In this document: positions 31,310 through 39,910 of the stretch, in pieces
How the letters are laid out: each line of letters opens with the position of its first letter
Numbering within the stretch: the first letter of the stretch is position 1
DNA from: JAWXCB01 sp034440455
Lineage (GTDB): Bacteria; Bacteroidota; Bacteroidia; Chitinophagales; CAIOSU01
NCBI GenBank assembly: GCA_034440455.1
Contig: JAWXCB010000033.1
Location: 31,597 to 95,596 of the forward strand
Direction: 5' to 3'
Length of the DNA stretch: 64,000 nt
Program-made: the position numbers and the translations under genes
The notes under the pieces: model-generated
What the model saw: only the letters and a program-made list of their open reading frames with translations
The model's database searches: none
What the model was told of the DNA's origin: nothing

Positions 31310-32683
31310 GTGAATCAAAAAAATATTCTTTTCCTGTCTTTTGCTTGCATTGCTCTTGCAGCAGGTGTTTCGTTTGCCGCAACAAATGGAATGCTCGCCA
31401 TTTCCAATGTGGCATTGATAATCGGCAGATGGCTTGCTATCGCAACGCTTGTGTATTATGCCTTTCTTAAAAAATCGCTTACTACTACTATCCTCATAAG
31501 TATGGTGATAGGCGTGGAAGTGGGCGTTGACTTCCCGGACTTCTCGCAAAACCTTAAAGTGCTTTCGCAGATTTTTTTACGACTGATTAAAACCATTATT
31601 GCACCCCTGCTTTTTGGAACGCTTGTGTATGGAATTGCCGGGCATAGCAATATCAAGCAGGTGGGCAGGATGGGGTGGAAGAGTATTCTGTATTTTGAAA
31701 TTGTCACCACGATTGCGCTCTTTATCGGGCTTGTTGCAATTAATTTTTCAAAGGCGGGAGTCGGCATTCAGTTGCCTCCTGTGCCTGAACATGAAAAGCT
31801 TCCGGTAGTGAAGCAAAGCCTTTCGGATATTATCCTGCATGTATTCCCGGAAAATATTGCGCGTTCTATTTACGATGGCGCAGTGCTGGAAATTGTGGTA
31901 TTCAGCATTTTGTTTGGCATCGGCACTGCGATGGTTGCCGAGAAGTATCGCAAGCCGATGGTTGATTTCGTGGAGTCGTTGAGCGAAGTGATGTTCAAGT
32001 TCACGGCTATCATTATGTATTTCGCGCCTATCGCAGTTGGCGCAGCCATCGCTTACACAGTGGGGCACATGGGTTTAGGTATTTTAGTGAACTTGTTCAA
32101 GTTGTTGCTCACGCTCTATGCAGCTTTGATTTTCTTTTTACTCGCGGTGCTGCTTCCAGTCGCTTTGCTGTTTAAAGTGCCGCTGAAAAAATTCATCAAC
32201 GCGATTATTGAGCCGGTGTCCATTGCATTTGCAACTACATCTTCGGAATCGGCTTTGCCAAAAGCAATGAAGGCGATGGAACATATCGGAGTGCCGCGTA
32301 AGATTGTAGCTTTCGTAATGCCGATGGGATATAGCTTCAACCTTGATGGGACAACGCTCTATCTCGCGCTTGCTTCCATTTTTGTCGCTCAGGCAGCGGG
32401 AATTGAGTTGTCGCTTTCCACGCAAATCATCATGATGTTTACGCTCATGCTAACGAGCAAAGGTGTGGCAGGCGTGCCGCGCGCATCATTGGTGATTTTA
32501 TTGGGAACGCTTGCTTCGTTTGATTTGCCGATAGAGCCTGTGTTCATCATCCTTGGTATAGATGAATTGATGGACATGGCAAGAACCTCTGTGAATGTGA
32601 TTGGGAATTGTCTTGCTACCGTAGTGATAGCGCGTTGGGAAGGAGAGTTTCAGGAAAATCCTGAAGCGGCAGAGCTTTTTTAA
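31310..32683 (+). CDS. Dicarboxylate/amino acid:cation symporter (DAACS family)
   Basis: The protein has the DAACS elements: LRLIKTIIAPLLFGTLVYGI, a serine-rich reentrant region ATTSSESALPKAMKAME, the MPMGYSFNLDGTTLYLALA motif that forms part of the substrate and Na+ sites, and a C-terminal MARTSVNVIGNCLATVV segment. It should import glutamate, aspartate or C4-dicarboxylates with Na+ or H+. The frame extends upstream to 31181, but the extra 43 residues are polar and atypical. I prefer GTG at 31310 (VNQKNILFLSFA), giving 457 residues. The stop overlaps the convergent rimM stop by 4 nt. Confidence 0.92.
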   Translation: MNQKNILFLSFACIALAAGVSFAATNGMLAISNVALIIGRWLAIATLVYYAFLKKSLTTTILISMVIGVEVGVDFPDFSQNLKVLSQIFLRLIKTIIAPLLFGTLVYGIAGHSNIKQVGRMGWKSILYFEIVTTIALFIGLVAINFSKAGVGIQLPPVPEHEKLPVVKQSLSDIILHVFPENIARSIYDGAVLEIVVFSILFGIGTAMVAEKYRKPMVDFVESLSEVMFKFTAIIMYFAPIAVGAAIAYTVGHMGLGILVNLFKLLLTLYAALIFFLLAVLLPVALLFKVPLKKFINAIIEPVSIAFATTSSESALPKAMKAMEHIGVPRKIVAFVMPMGYSFNLDGTTLYLALASIFVAQAAGIELSLSTQIIMMFTLMLTSKGVAGVPRASLVILLGTLASFDLPIEPVFIILGIDELMDMARTSVNVIGNCLATVVIARWEGEFQENPEAAELF

Positions 32684-33222
32684 AAAATATCCAACAGCCC
32701 TTCTGGTAAGTTCAGCATGATTGTTTTCTTCCGCTTGTCAATCTGCACAATGGTAGAATCATTTAAAGGAAGCAGGACTTCTTTCCCGTTGATCAAAACC
32801 TGCGCAAGCTTTTGCTGCGGCATTTCAAATATGTCTTCGATGGGGCCGATGGTACCCTTTTTCTCGTCCATGGCGGTAAAGCCAATCAATAAGCCGGGGG
32901 TAACGGTATCCTTTTCTGCAAAAGTCTTTTCAAATAATTCTATCGGGATAAAAATCTTGCAACCGGAGATTTCATCCGCTTTGTCGCGGCTGTCAATACC
33001 TTCGGCTGTGAGGTAGAAATTCTTTTTACCGGAGGAATAGATTTTCTGGATAGCATAGGGGAGGGGATGCTCCGCATCGCCAAGGAACAACTTTCGGAGC
33101 TTTGCGATTTTTTCGGGATACTGCGGATAGTTAAACACGGCATTCACCTCACCTTTCAAGCCGTGTGGCTTCATGGTGTAACCGATTTGAATAAGGTTCG
33201 AGTCCTTTTTGCGAGCGGACAA
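32680..33222 (-). CDS. rimM: Ribosome maturation factor RimM
   Basis: The protein of 180 residues has an N-terminal RimM barrel (IQIGYTMKPHGLKGEVNAVF) and a C-terminal PRC-like barrel (GLLIGFTAMDEKKGTIGPIE, then VLLPLNDSTIVQIDKRKKTI, ending LPEGLLDIF). It binds S19 and helps 30S head assembly. It follows rpsP by 3 nt, the conserved pairing. trmD, a common third member of this operon in other bacteria, is 20 kb away here. Confidence 0.96.
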   Translation of the reverse strand: MSARKKDSNLIQIGYTMKPHGLKGEVNAVFNYPQYPEKIAKLRKLFLGDAEHPLPYAIQKIYSSGKKNFYLTAEGIDSRDKADEISGCKIFIPIELFEKTFAEKDTVTPGLLIGFTAMDEKKGTIGPIEDIFEMPQQKLAQVLINGKEVLLPLNDSTIVQIDKRKKTIMLNLPEGLLDIF

Positions 33223-33225
33223 GTG

Positions 33226-33786
33226 TTACTCTTGAGTTTCGCTGGGTGTTTCAGGAGTCGGAGCTTCTGCAACAGGAGCTTCGATAATTTCAGGCGATTC
33301 AGCAACTTCTGCAACAGCAGCAGGCGCTTCTTCCACAACAGGTTTTCTAGCAGTCTCCATCTTTTCACGCTTCTTCACTTCATCCGCCCTTACGCCTTCT
33401 TTCAAGCGCTTCTTCTTATTCAGTTGCTCTTCCTTTTTGCGTTTTACCTGATCTTCTTTCTTTGCTGTGAATTCTGTGTACAGCACGTCAGCTTGTTCCT
33501 GAGTGAGGGCTTTCTTATCAACACCTCTTTGCAGGTGCTTTTTGTACATCACGCCTTTGTAAGAAAGGATAGCCCGCACGGTGTCAGTAGGCTGTGCGCC
33601 TTTGGTCATCCATGTGAAAGCCTTGTCATTATTGATGTCAATCGTAGCGGGAATCGTAGTAGGGTCATACGTGCCGAGACGCTCGATGTATTTTCCATCG
33701 CGCGGTGAACGTGAATTGGCAACAACAATCGAAAACCACGGAGCTTTCTTCTTTCCTTGCCTTTGCAACCTGATTTTTACGGGCAT
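33226..33786 (-). CDS. rpsP: 30S ribosomal protein S16 with long C-terminal extension
   Basis: Residues 1-80 are canonical S16 (MPVKIRLQRQGKKKAPWFSI, VVANSRSPRDGKYIERLGTY, DRVxxxxxxGA-like segment at GAQPTDTVRAILSYKGVMYK). The remaining 100 residues are a Lys/Glu-rich helix followed by a low-complexity Glu/Ala/Pro tail. Such extensions are usual in Bacteroidetes S16, so this is not a fusion. It is the first gene of the rpsP-rimM pair, with TACCTTTG about 24 nt upstream. Confidence 0.96.
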   Translation of the reverse strand: MPVKIRLQRQGKKKAPWFSIVVANSRSPRDGKYIERLGTYDPTTIPATIDINNDKAFTWMTKGAQPTDTVRAILSYKGVMYKKHLQRGVDKKALTQEQADVLYTEFTAKKEDQVKRKKEEQLNKKKRLKEGVRADEVKKREKMETARKPVVEEAPAAVAEVAESPEIIEAPVAEAPTPETPSETQE

Positions 33787-33809
33787 AAGTCTTTTAAATT
33801 TTGAGTGTG

Positions 33810-33817
33810 CAAAGGTA
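33810..33817 (-). promoter_or_regulatory. -7 element TACCTTTG for rpsP-rimM
   Basis: Exact TAnnTTTG match on the minus strand, about 24 nt before the rpsP ATG. Confidence 0.5.
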
Positions 33818-33878
33818 TTGTTTTCCGTTGAAATAAAAAAAGGACATTCCGAAAGAGTAAAAAAGGAGGGGTTTCCAA

Positions 33879-34271
33879 CTATTGCACCTTTTCCAGCAAG
33901 GAAATCACTTCCGCTTCAATGATGTCACGCACTTTTAGAAAATCCGCGTCATTTACCTCCTTCGAGTCAGGAATCGCCCACTCCTCACGGTTACGCGCCA
34001 CTAAATGCGGACAGTCATCCCCGCACCCCATTGTGATTGCGTATTCGTATTCCACATCAGGAATTTCCGAAAGCGACTTTGATTTGTGCGTTGTCAAATC
34101 ATAATCTAATTCTTTCATCGCAGCGATGGCTTTTGGATTAATCACACCCGAAGGTTTTGAGCCGGCACTGTAGGCATTCACCCTTCCTTTTCCGTGAAGA
34201 AGGGCAAATGCCTGCGCCATCTGGCTGCGATTGGAATTCTCAACACAAACGAATAAAATATTCTTCTTCAT
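33879..34271 (-). CDS. arsC: Arsenate reductase, low-molecular-weight phosphatase-like
   Basis: The P-loop FVCVENSNRSQMAQAF holds Cys9-x5-Arg15, and Cys83 and Cys87 in MGCGDDCP can form the resolving relay of thioredoxin-coupled ArsC. The tail aspartate-proline loop is AIPDSKEVND. At 130 residues it has the usual size. It reduces As(V) to As(III). The ATG overlaps the arsM stop as TGATG, so the two are translationally coupled, which makes sense because ArsM acts on As(III). Confidence 0.93.
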   Translation of the reverse strand: MKKNILFVCVENSNRSQMAQAFALLHGKGRVNAYSAGSKPSGVINPKAIAAMKELDYDLTTHKSKSLSEIPDVEYEYAITMGCGDDCPHLVARNREEWAIPDSKEVNDADFLKVRDIIEAEVISLLEKVQ

Positions 34272-35116
34272 CAGTTGCAGCAGGTTGTTTTATCGCAACA
34301 GGCTTCTTCTTTTTTCTTTTCAGCATAAACCGTGATGCTGAAAATGCTCACTCCGCTCTGTTGATAGAGCGCAATTTCTTCGGCAGTCAGGTAGTTGGAA
34401 AGAATATCCACCGGAACGGTAATCGCTTTTTCTTTCTGCACGGTGATATTTTGAAAGCCAAGCGAACCGATAATCCCAAGATATTCTTCTTTTTGGATTG
34501 CGCCTGCAACACAACCGGCATAGAGTTCAGCAGTTTTTAAGATTTTTTCGGGAAGCGCACCTGTAAGTACAATATCAGAAATGCTGAAGTGTCCGCCAGC
34601 TTTCAATATGCGATGGATTTCTGCAAATGCCTTCTGCTTGTCGGGAACAAGGTTCAGCACGCAGTTACTCACAACGACATCGGCAACATTGGAAGTGAGT
34701 GGCATCTTTTCAATTTCCCCCAATCGGAATTCCACGTTATGAAAACCAAGTTTCTCTGTGTTTATTCTTGCGCGGTTAATCATGGCTTCGGTCATGTCAA
34801 TGCCGATTACTTTTCCTGTTTCGCCCGTTTCTGCGCGTGCAACAAAGCAATCGTTGCCTGCGCCCGAACCGAGGTCAACAACAACATCCCCTTTTTTGAT
34901 TTTTGCAAATTGTGTCGGCAAGCCGCAACCCAACCCCAAATCTGCATCAGGGTTATAGCCTTTCAGCGTTGCGTAATCATCGCTCATGATGTTATACACT
35001 TCGCTCGAGCAACTTGATGCCCCGCAACACGAGGATTCGTTCGCGGCTTTGTCTTGCAATGCGATTTCACTGTATTTTTCTCTTACGACTTGTTTGATTT
35101 GTTCTGCGTTTTCCAT
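34271..35116 (-). CDS. arsM: Arsenite S-adenosylmethionine methyltransferase
   Basis: The Rossmann SAM-binding motif VVDLGSGAGNDCFVARAETG is flanked by ArsM hallmarks: DADLGLGCGLPTQFA, the NCVLNLVPDKQKAFAEIHRI loop and YAGCVAGAIQKEEY. These supply the three arsenic-binding cysteines. Extra cysteine pairs occur near the N-terminus (SSCCGASSC) and at the very end (ACCDKTTCCN). It methylates As(III) to less retained or volatile species. It lies between arsR and arsC on the minus strand. No arsenite efflux gene (arsB/acr3) is in the window. Confidence 0.96.
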   Translation of the reverse strand: MENAEQIKQVVREKYSEIALQDKAANESSCCGASSCSSEVYNIMSDDYATLKGYNPDADLGLGCGLPTQFAKIKKGDVVVDLGSGAGNDCFVARAETGETGKVIGIDMTEAMINRARINTEKLGFHNVEFRLGEIEKMPLTSNVADVVVSNCVLNLVPDKQKAFAEIHRILKAGGHFSISDIVLTGALPEKILKTAELYAGCVAGAIQKEEYLGIIGSLGFQNITVQKEKAITVPVDILSNYLTAEEIALYQQSGVSIFSITVYAEKKKEEACCDKTTCCN

Positions 35117-35143
35117 GTTTAATTTATTTTGAATTGTGAATTA

Positions 35144-35485
35144 TCAGCAGCATTTTGTGCCTTGCGCTTCGGCTTGCGCCTTGGCTTTGGTGAAAAAAGA
35201 ATTGAAACTCTCGGCAAACCGGTGAAAGGCTTTCCAATTGATGCAATAGCAAGCGCGCGGTCCATCAATAGTTCCTTCCAGTAATCCGGCTTTTACTAAT
35301 TCTTTGAGATGTTGCGAAACGGTGGACTGTGCAAGAGGCAACACTTCTACAATTTCACCGCAGATACATGTTTCCTTGGCGGCAATTGTTTTTAAAATAG
35401 CAATCCGTGCAGGGTGGCTCAATGCCTTGGCAAAATCGGCAAGCTCGTTTTCTTTCTTGTTGAATTCTTCTTTCTTGTGAAATGC
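35144..35485 (-). CDS. arsR: ArsR-family arsenic-responsive repressor
   Basis: It is a winged-helix protein with LAQSTVSQHLKELVKAG as recognition helix and the metal-site motif ETCICGEIVEV just before it. A second Cys pair occurs in RACYCINW and at the tail (GTKCC). It should release DNA on As(III) binding. I place the start at ATG 35485 (MAFHKKEEFNKKENELADFA) because the upstream ATG at 35521 lies inside a full promoter. It begins the arsR-arsM-arsC transcript and is probably autoregulated. Confidence 0.93.
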   Translation of the reverse strand, partial: AFHKKEEFNKKENELADFAKALSHPARIAILKTIAAKETCICGEIVEVLPLAQSTVSQHLKELVKAGLLEGTIDGPRACYCINWKAFHRFAESFNSFFTKAKAQAEAQGTKCC

Positions 35486-35505
35486 CATTTCTTTATCGTT
35501 TATCG

Positions 35506-35538
35506 CAAATATACGATTCAAAAGCGCAAATGAACAAA
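35506..35538 (-). promoter_or_regulatory. Complete Bacteroidetes promoter of the ars operon
   Basis: On the minus strand TTTG (35535-35538), a 21-nt spacer and TATATTTG (35506-35513) match the -33/-7 consensus. A CGATAAACGATAAA direct repeat lies at 35491-35505, between promoter and ATG, and may be part of the ArsR operator. Confidence 0.7.
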
Positions 35539-35584
35539 TTTTTTTTCAGGATGCCAAAAAATGAAAGTGAAAAGAGAGGGGAAA

Positions 35585-36397
35585 CTATGCTGCGATTTGG
35601 TTGGCAGGTTTGTCTGAAACAGCAAACTCATTGGGTTCGCGTCCCGCAACTTCCTCAAAGGTTTCGTCATACTTGGGGTGCATGGTGCCGAACATTCTGT
35701 CCCACCAGTTGAAGTAGATGCAGTAGTTGCAGTTGAAAAACTTATGGTGCATATTATGATGCGTGGGCGTGTTATGCCAGAATATCAGGCTGCGCGTAAA
35801 TCCTTTGGGAAGCAGTTCAATGCTTGAATGCCCCAGAACATTGTAGGTGATTTGAAAAAGCGCGAATGCAAGCAACGCATAGATATGGAGTGGAAGCGCG
35901 AAAATCAAAATCGGTCCAATTAATCCCTGGATAATCGCTTCAAAAGGATGAAACGAATATGCTGCCCAGGGTGACGGATTGGTGGATTGGTGATGAACCA
36001 AATGCACATGCCTGAATAAAGCAGGATGGTGCATCAGGCGGTGAGTGAAATAGAAGTAAGCATCATGAATTACGATGGCAAGCGGAATACTCAAAAAGAA
36101 ATATCCCCAACCGCGCTCGTTGATGTCGATATAGAATTGCCCGTAACCATTTTTTATCGCGAGGAATATCCCAACCCCAATGAGTGAAAAGATGGCAATG
36201 CTACTCATGGAATAAAGAAATTCCTTCACCAGCCTTTCTCTCGTGGAATATTTCCGTTGAATCATGCGGTGTCCCAACTGTTTGCGCAGCAGCACCCAGA
36301 ACAACAGGAACGTAATTCCTGCAAATACAAGATAGCGCATACTTTCACCCACAAAATCAACTGCGTAATGTTTCAAAAATTCTTGTACCGAAATCAT
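35585..36397 (-). CDS. Sterol desaturase / fatty acid hydroxylase family membrane enzyme
   Basis: Several membrane helices and the three histidine clusters of the di-iron family are visible: HDAYFYFTHRLMHH, HLVHHQSTNPSPWAAY and HNTPTHHNMHHKF. The length of 270 residues is typical. It would insert oxygen into a lipid or related substrate at the membrane; the substrate cannot be told. A second, distinct member occurs at 56909. An imperfect -7 element (TAACTTTA) precedes it. Confidence 0.88.
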   Translation of the reverse strand: MISVQEFLKHYAVDFVGESMRYLVFAGITFLLFWVLLRKQLGHRMIQRKYSTRERLVKEFLYSMSSIAIFSLIGVGIFLAIKNGYGQFYIDINERGWGYFFLSIPLAIVIHDAYFYFTHRLMHHPALFRHVHLVHHQSTNPSPWAAYSFHPFEAIIQGLIGPILIFALPLHIYALLAFALFQITYNVLGHSSIELLPKGFTRSLIFWHNTPTHHNMHHKFFNCNYCIYFNWWDRMFGTMHPKYDETFEEVAGREPNEFAVSDKPANQIAA

Positions 36398-36454
36398 GGG
36401 GTAAAGTTAAAATGCTTTCGCCAATTTTTAGAAAATTGTAAAATAGGTGGGTGT

Positions 36455-36590
36455 AGGACAAATTGCAATGAGCGTGGCTTTTTCCCTTTTAGGGGAAATT
36501 CAAAGGGGTATCAAACAGGAGGCATTATCCCTCTGTGTCTCCCCTAAAAGGGGAGAAGCCCACCGCGCGAGAGCCGGTGCAAATTGTCCT
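36455..36590. repeat. 136-bp MITE-like repeat with AGGACAAATTGCA...TGTCCT ends
   Basis: The 5' end AGGACAAATTGCA and 3' end GCAAATTGTCCT are inverted. The interior has CCTTTTAGGGG and CCCCTAAAAGGGG arms, GGGGTATCAAA and CCGCGCGAGAGCC. It is the same family as 28179-28313. It occupies much of the 330-nt gap upstream of the 138-aa gene; I see nothing else there except an AT-rich probable promoter region near 36690. Confidence 0.8.
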
Positions 36591-36728
36591 CCACTCAAAT
36601 AAGCTTGGTGATTTAGCGTTTGTCACGATTGTTTGCAGAGCGGTGCATAACCTCTTTAAATGTGCATAAGTAAATGCATTTGTTTTGGGTGTTTGTTGTA
36701 TCTTAAATTGTTTTTAAAATAGTTTTTT

Positions 36729-37145
36729 ATGCCCGTAACGGAGAATCTTACACAGCAAACTACAGGCGCTACCGAAAAGGCAGCGCAGCCTGTAAAGAAT
36801 AATAAACAAGCGGTTGAGGTTTCGGCCGGTTTATTAGAGGATAGCGCGCACGGGCAGATGACGGTGCGTGGCTGGAATAAAATGACACAGGATTTTCAGA
36901 AAGATTTGCTCCTGTTTAAAATCACACAGGAGGCGACATTAAAAATAGAATGGTCAACCCTTCCCGATAATCTTCAGGATGCATTTAAAGAAGTGTTGGG
37001 CACATTAAAAAACAAAGGCGAGCATCACGAATCCGAGACTGACGGTGAATGTTTCGTATTCGGCTTTGCCGATGAAGGTGTAAATATCTCGGCTGTATGC
37101 ACCGAACTGAATGGTAGGGTAGCCTTCTTTTATAAGGAAGTTTAG
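36729..37145 (+). CDS. Hypothetical protein of 138 residues
   Basis: The N-terminal 40 residues are polar and probably disordered (MPVTENLTQQTTGATEKAAQ). A folded part follows (LLEDSAHGQMTVRGWNKMTQ, then QDFQKDLLLFKI) and ends in alternating strands (CFVFGFADEGVNISAVCTEL, then FFYKEV). No signal peptide or membrane segment is present, so it should be cytoplasmic. I do not recognise the family. It stands alone between a repeat element and ettA. Confidence 0.7.
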   Translation: MPVTENLTQQTTGATEKAAQPVKNNKQAVEVSAGLLEDSAHGQMTVRGWNKMTQDFQKDLLLFKITQEATLKIEWSTLPDNLQDAFKEVLGTLKNKGEHHESETDGECFVFGFADEGVNISAVCTELNGRVAFFYKEV

Positions 37146-37507
37146 TTGCCCCAAAATCAACTTTTTTCTTGCCCTCTTTTAATTTGATGGAAGTCAGAGT
37201 GCCTCTCTAAACGAATATGCGGTAATCTTTTCTGGGGTGTACAACAAATTGAATCAGGCATTTTTCATACAGTCAGTAACTTCATTCATACTATTGTTTT
37301 TTGATAGGCTCCCTGATAGTGAACAGGTTCAACTTTAACTGGATTTTCGCCTACTCACAAAATCCGCGTTAAAAGGCGATATTGGAACAGCCAGCGAAAT
37401 TTTTCCTCCCCCTGAAACCCGCATCTCACAAACTCGCAACTTCCTTCTTATCTTCGCAGACTTAATTTTTAACCTTTAAACAGGAGATGCCCCGATAGAA
37501 TGGGAGC
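37146..37507. other. 360-nt gap before ettA
   Basis: I see no gene. TATCTTCG near 37451-37458 is a plausible -7 element for ettA, and an AT-rich leader follows. Confidence 0.4.
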
Positions 37508-39181
37508 ATGACAACTATGTCCAAAGAAATCATCTTCTCCATGGTGGGCGTCAGCAAGACGGTGCCACCCAACAGGCAGATCCTGAAAGATATTTACCTC
37601 TCGTTTTATTATGGCGCCAAGATCGGCATCATCGGGATGAACGGCTCCGGGAAGTCAACGCTCCTGAAAATCATCGCGGGCATTGACGATAACTATCAGG
37701 GCAAGATTGACTTCAAGCGCGAATTCTCGGTGGGCTATCTGGAGCAGGAGCCTAAGCTCGACCCCACGAAGACCGTGATAGACATTGTGCGCGAGGGCAG
37801 GAAGGAAATCTTCGACATGCTGAATGAATACAACGCCATTACTGAAAAATTCAGCGACCCGAAAGCCGACCAGGATAAACTGATGGCGCGCATGGGCGAA
37901 CTGCAGGATAAGATTGACGCAGCCAATGCGTGGGAGATTGACACCGTGCTGCACCGTGCGATGGATGCGCTGCAATGCCCCGAGCCGGAAGCGCTGATTA
38001 AGAATCTTTCAGGTGGAGAAAAACGCAGAGTAGCATTATGCCGCCTGCTTTTACAAGAGCCTGACATCCTGTTGCTGGATGAACCTACCAACCACCTTGA
38101 TGCCGAATCTATCCTATGGCTTGAACATCATTTGGAACAATATAAAGGAACGATTATTTGTGTGACGCACGATAGATATTTCCTTGATAACGTAGCGGGC
38201 TGGATATTGGAGCTTGATGCAGGAAAGGGCATTCCGTGGAAGGGAAACTATTCTTCATGGCTGGAACAGAAGCAGGAGCGCCTGCGGTCGGAAGAGAAAA
38301 CCGAAAGCAAGCGCCAGAAGCTGCTACAGCGCGAGTTAGAATGGACTCGCATGGGCACGAAAGGGCGCCAGTCGAAAGGAAAGGCGCGTATGGCGAACTA
38401 TGAAAAGATGCTCACCGAAGATGTGACGAAAAAAGATGAACAGTTGGAAATCTACATCCCGCCAGGTCCGCGTTTGGGCGCGAAAGTTATCGAAGCGAAA
38501 GGAGTGTCGAAGAGTTTTGGCGATAAGTTGCTCTATGAAAACCTCAATTTCAGCCTTCCGCAGGGCGGCATCGTGGGAATCATCGGACCGAACGGTGCCG
38601 GTAAAACCACTTTGTTCAGAATGATAATGGGTGAAATCAAGCCCGACAGCGGCACGTTCACTCTGGGCGAAACAGTGAAAATCTCCTATGTTGACCAGGA
38701 GCACACCGATATTGACCCTGAGAAAACGGTGTGGGAAGTAATCAGCAACACTGATGAGTGGATTATCCTTGGCAAGTTGAAGATGAACTCACGCGGCTAC
38801 GTGGGACGCTTCAACTTTAATGGCGCTGACCAGCAGAAGAAGGTGAAGGTGCTCTCCGGTGGCGAGCGCAACCGCCTGCATCTCGCGCTCACCTTGCGCG
38901 AAGAAGCCAACGTGCTGCTGCTTGATGAGCCTACCAACGACCTTGATGTGAACACCATGCGCGCCCTTGAAGAAGCGCTTGAAAACTACGCTGGCTGCGC
39001 TGTGATTATCTCGCACGACCGCTGGTTCCTTGACCGCGTATGTACGCACATCCTCGCCTTTGAGGGCGATGGCGTGGTGTATTCCTACGAAGGGGGTTTT
39101 ACCGACTATGAAGAAAACCGCAAGCAGCGCATGGGCGATGAGGTGAAGAAATTCAGGTATAAAAAATTGGTGGCGGGATAA
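37508..39181 (+). CDS. ettA: ABC-F protein, energy-dependent translational throttle EttA
   Basis: Two ABC cassettes lie on one chain. The first has GMNGSGKSTLLK, NLSGGEKRRVALCRLL and LLLDEPTNHLDAESI. The linker arm has WTRMGTKGRQSKGKARMANY, and the second cassette has GPNGAGKTTLFR, LSGGERNRLHLALTL and LLLDEPTNDLDVNTM. There are no membrane segments, and 557 residues matches EttA. It binds the ribosomal E site and gates entry into elongation according to ATP/ADP. A GGGAG sequence lies just before ATG 37508; an alternative ATG at 37517 (MSKEIIFSMVGVSKTVPP) would also fit. Confidence 0.96.
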   Translation: MTTMSKEIIFSMVGVSKTVPPNRQILKDIYLSFYYGAKIGIIGMNGSGKSTLLKIIAGIDDNYQGKIDFKREFSVGYLEQEPKLDPTKTVIDIVREGRKEIFDMLNEYNAITEKFSDPKADQDKLMARMGELQDKIDAANAWEIDTVLHRAMDALQCPEPEALIKNLSGGEKRRVALCRLLLQEPDILLLDEPTNHLDAESILWLEHHLEQYKGTIICVTHDRYFLDNVAGWILELDAGKGIPWKGNYSSWLEQKQERLRSEEKTESKRQKLLQRELEWTRMGTKGRQSKGKARMANYEKMLTEDVTKKDEQLEIYIPPGPRLGAKVIEAKGVSKSFGDKLLYENLNFSLPQGGIVGIIGPNGAGKTTLFRMIMGEIKPDSGTFTLGETVKISYVDQEHTDIDPEKTVWEVISNTDEWIILGKLKMNSRGYVGRFNFNGADQQKKVKVLSGGERNRLHLALTLREEANVLLLDEPTNDLDVNTMRALEEALENYAGCAVIISHDRWFLDRVCTHILAFEGDGVVYSYEGGFTDYEENRKQRMGDEVKKFRYKKLVAG

Positions 39182-39271
39182 AACGGTTTGTTGTTCGTAA
39201 GTAGCGCGTACTGACTTCGATTCAGGAATATAAAACTGTCAGGAAGAGTGTAACGATTGCAGGTTTAAAGT

Positions 39272-39910
39272 TTAATCTGTCAAGCGCAGCACTTTTTCTA
39301 AACGCTCAAGTTGAAGGGCATTGTTTGATTTAAGTTTTACAAATAATTTAGGTTCCATTTCAATTACGTAGATTTCATCATGCAAGGCTTTTGTAAGCAG
39401 ATGTAACTGGGCTGTTGCGGTAATGTAGTCTTGTTTCGCAAGCGCGTAGTTTCTAAAGCGTTTTTCGCTTTGAGGTTCCGAAGGCTTAAAGCCAAGGCGG
39501 GCATTGTATCTGATTGCAACGGGATTTTCTCCCATTACTTTTGCATGCAGCGTTTCTAATTTGCAGCAGGTGAAAAAGAAATCAACCATACTAAGAGAAG
39601 CAAGCACAGGTACAGGCGAGCCAAGTAGCTCATTTTTATGAATGAATAATCCCGCGTGCCCTGATTTTACTTTCCAATCAATGCCTGAAGTGTGAATTAA
39701 TCCGACAAGTTGTTCATGATATTCAATGATAAAATAAAAATCACACACAGGGTCAAGTTGCTCAAACCAGCGTTGTTGCATTTCTGGCGTAATCGTTTCA
39801 CGATATTCCATAAACTCGCGGATGCGCGGAGCATTGCGCCACTGGCGCACCAGTTCAATATGGTCGTGAGTGAGCCGCACAAGGCTGATTCCATATTTGC
39901 GGATGCGCAT
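39272..39910 (-). CDS. GNAT acyltransferase, possibly acting on an amino sugar
   Basis: Residues about 1-150 have a GNAT fold: ISLVRLTHDHIELVRQWRNA, FYFIIEYHEQLVGLIHTSGI, the acyl-CoA region and MGENPVAIRYNARLGFKPSE. The opening W-R-N and the M-x-x-N-x-x-A-x-x-Y-x-x-x-G-F ending resemble sugar N-acetyltransferases such as PseH. About 60 further residues are unassigned. It abuts the GT2 gene (ATG at 39910, sharing the boundary), so it is co-transcribed with the glycosyltransferase, downstream of the KAS-III and ACP genes. Confidence 0.75.
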   Translation of the reverse strand: MRIRKYGISLVRLTHDHIELVRQWRNAPRIREFMEYRETITPEMQQRWFEQLDPVCDFYFIIEYHEQLVGLIHTSGIDWKVKSGHAGLFIHKNELLGSPVPVLASLSMVDFFFTCCKLETLHAKVMGENPVAIRYNARLGFKPSEPQSEKRFRNYALAKQDYITATAQLHLLTKALHDEIYVIEMEPKLFVKLKSNNALQLERLEKVLRLTD

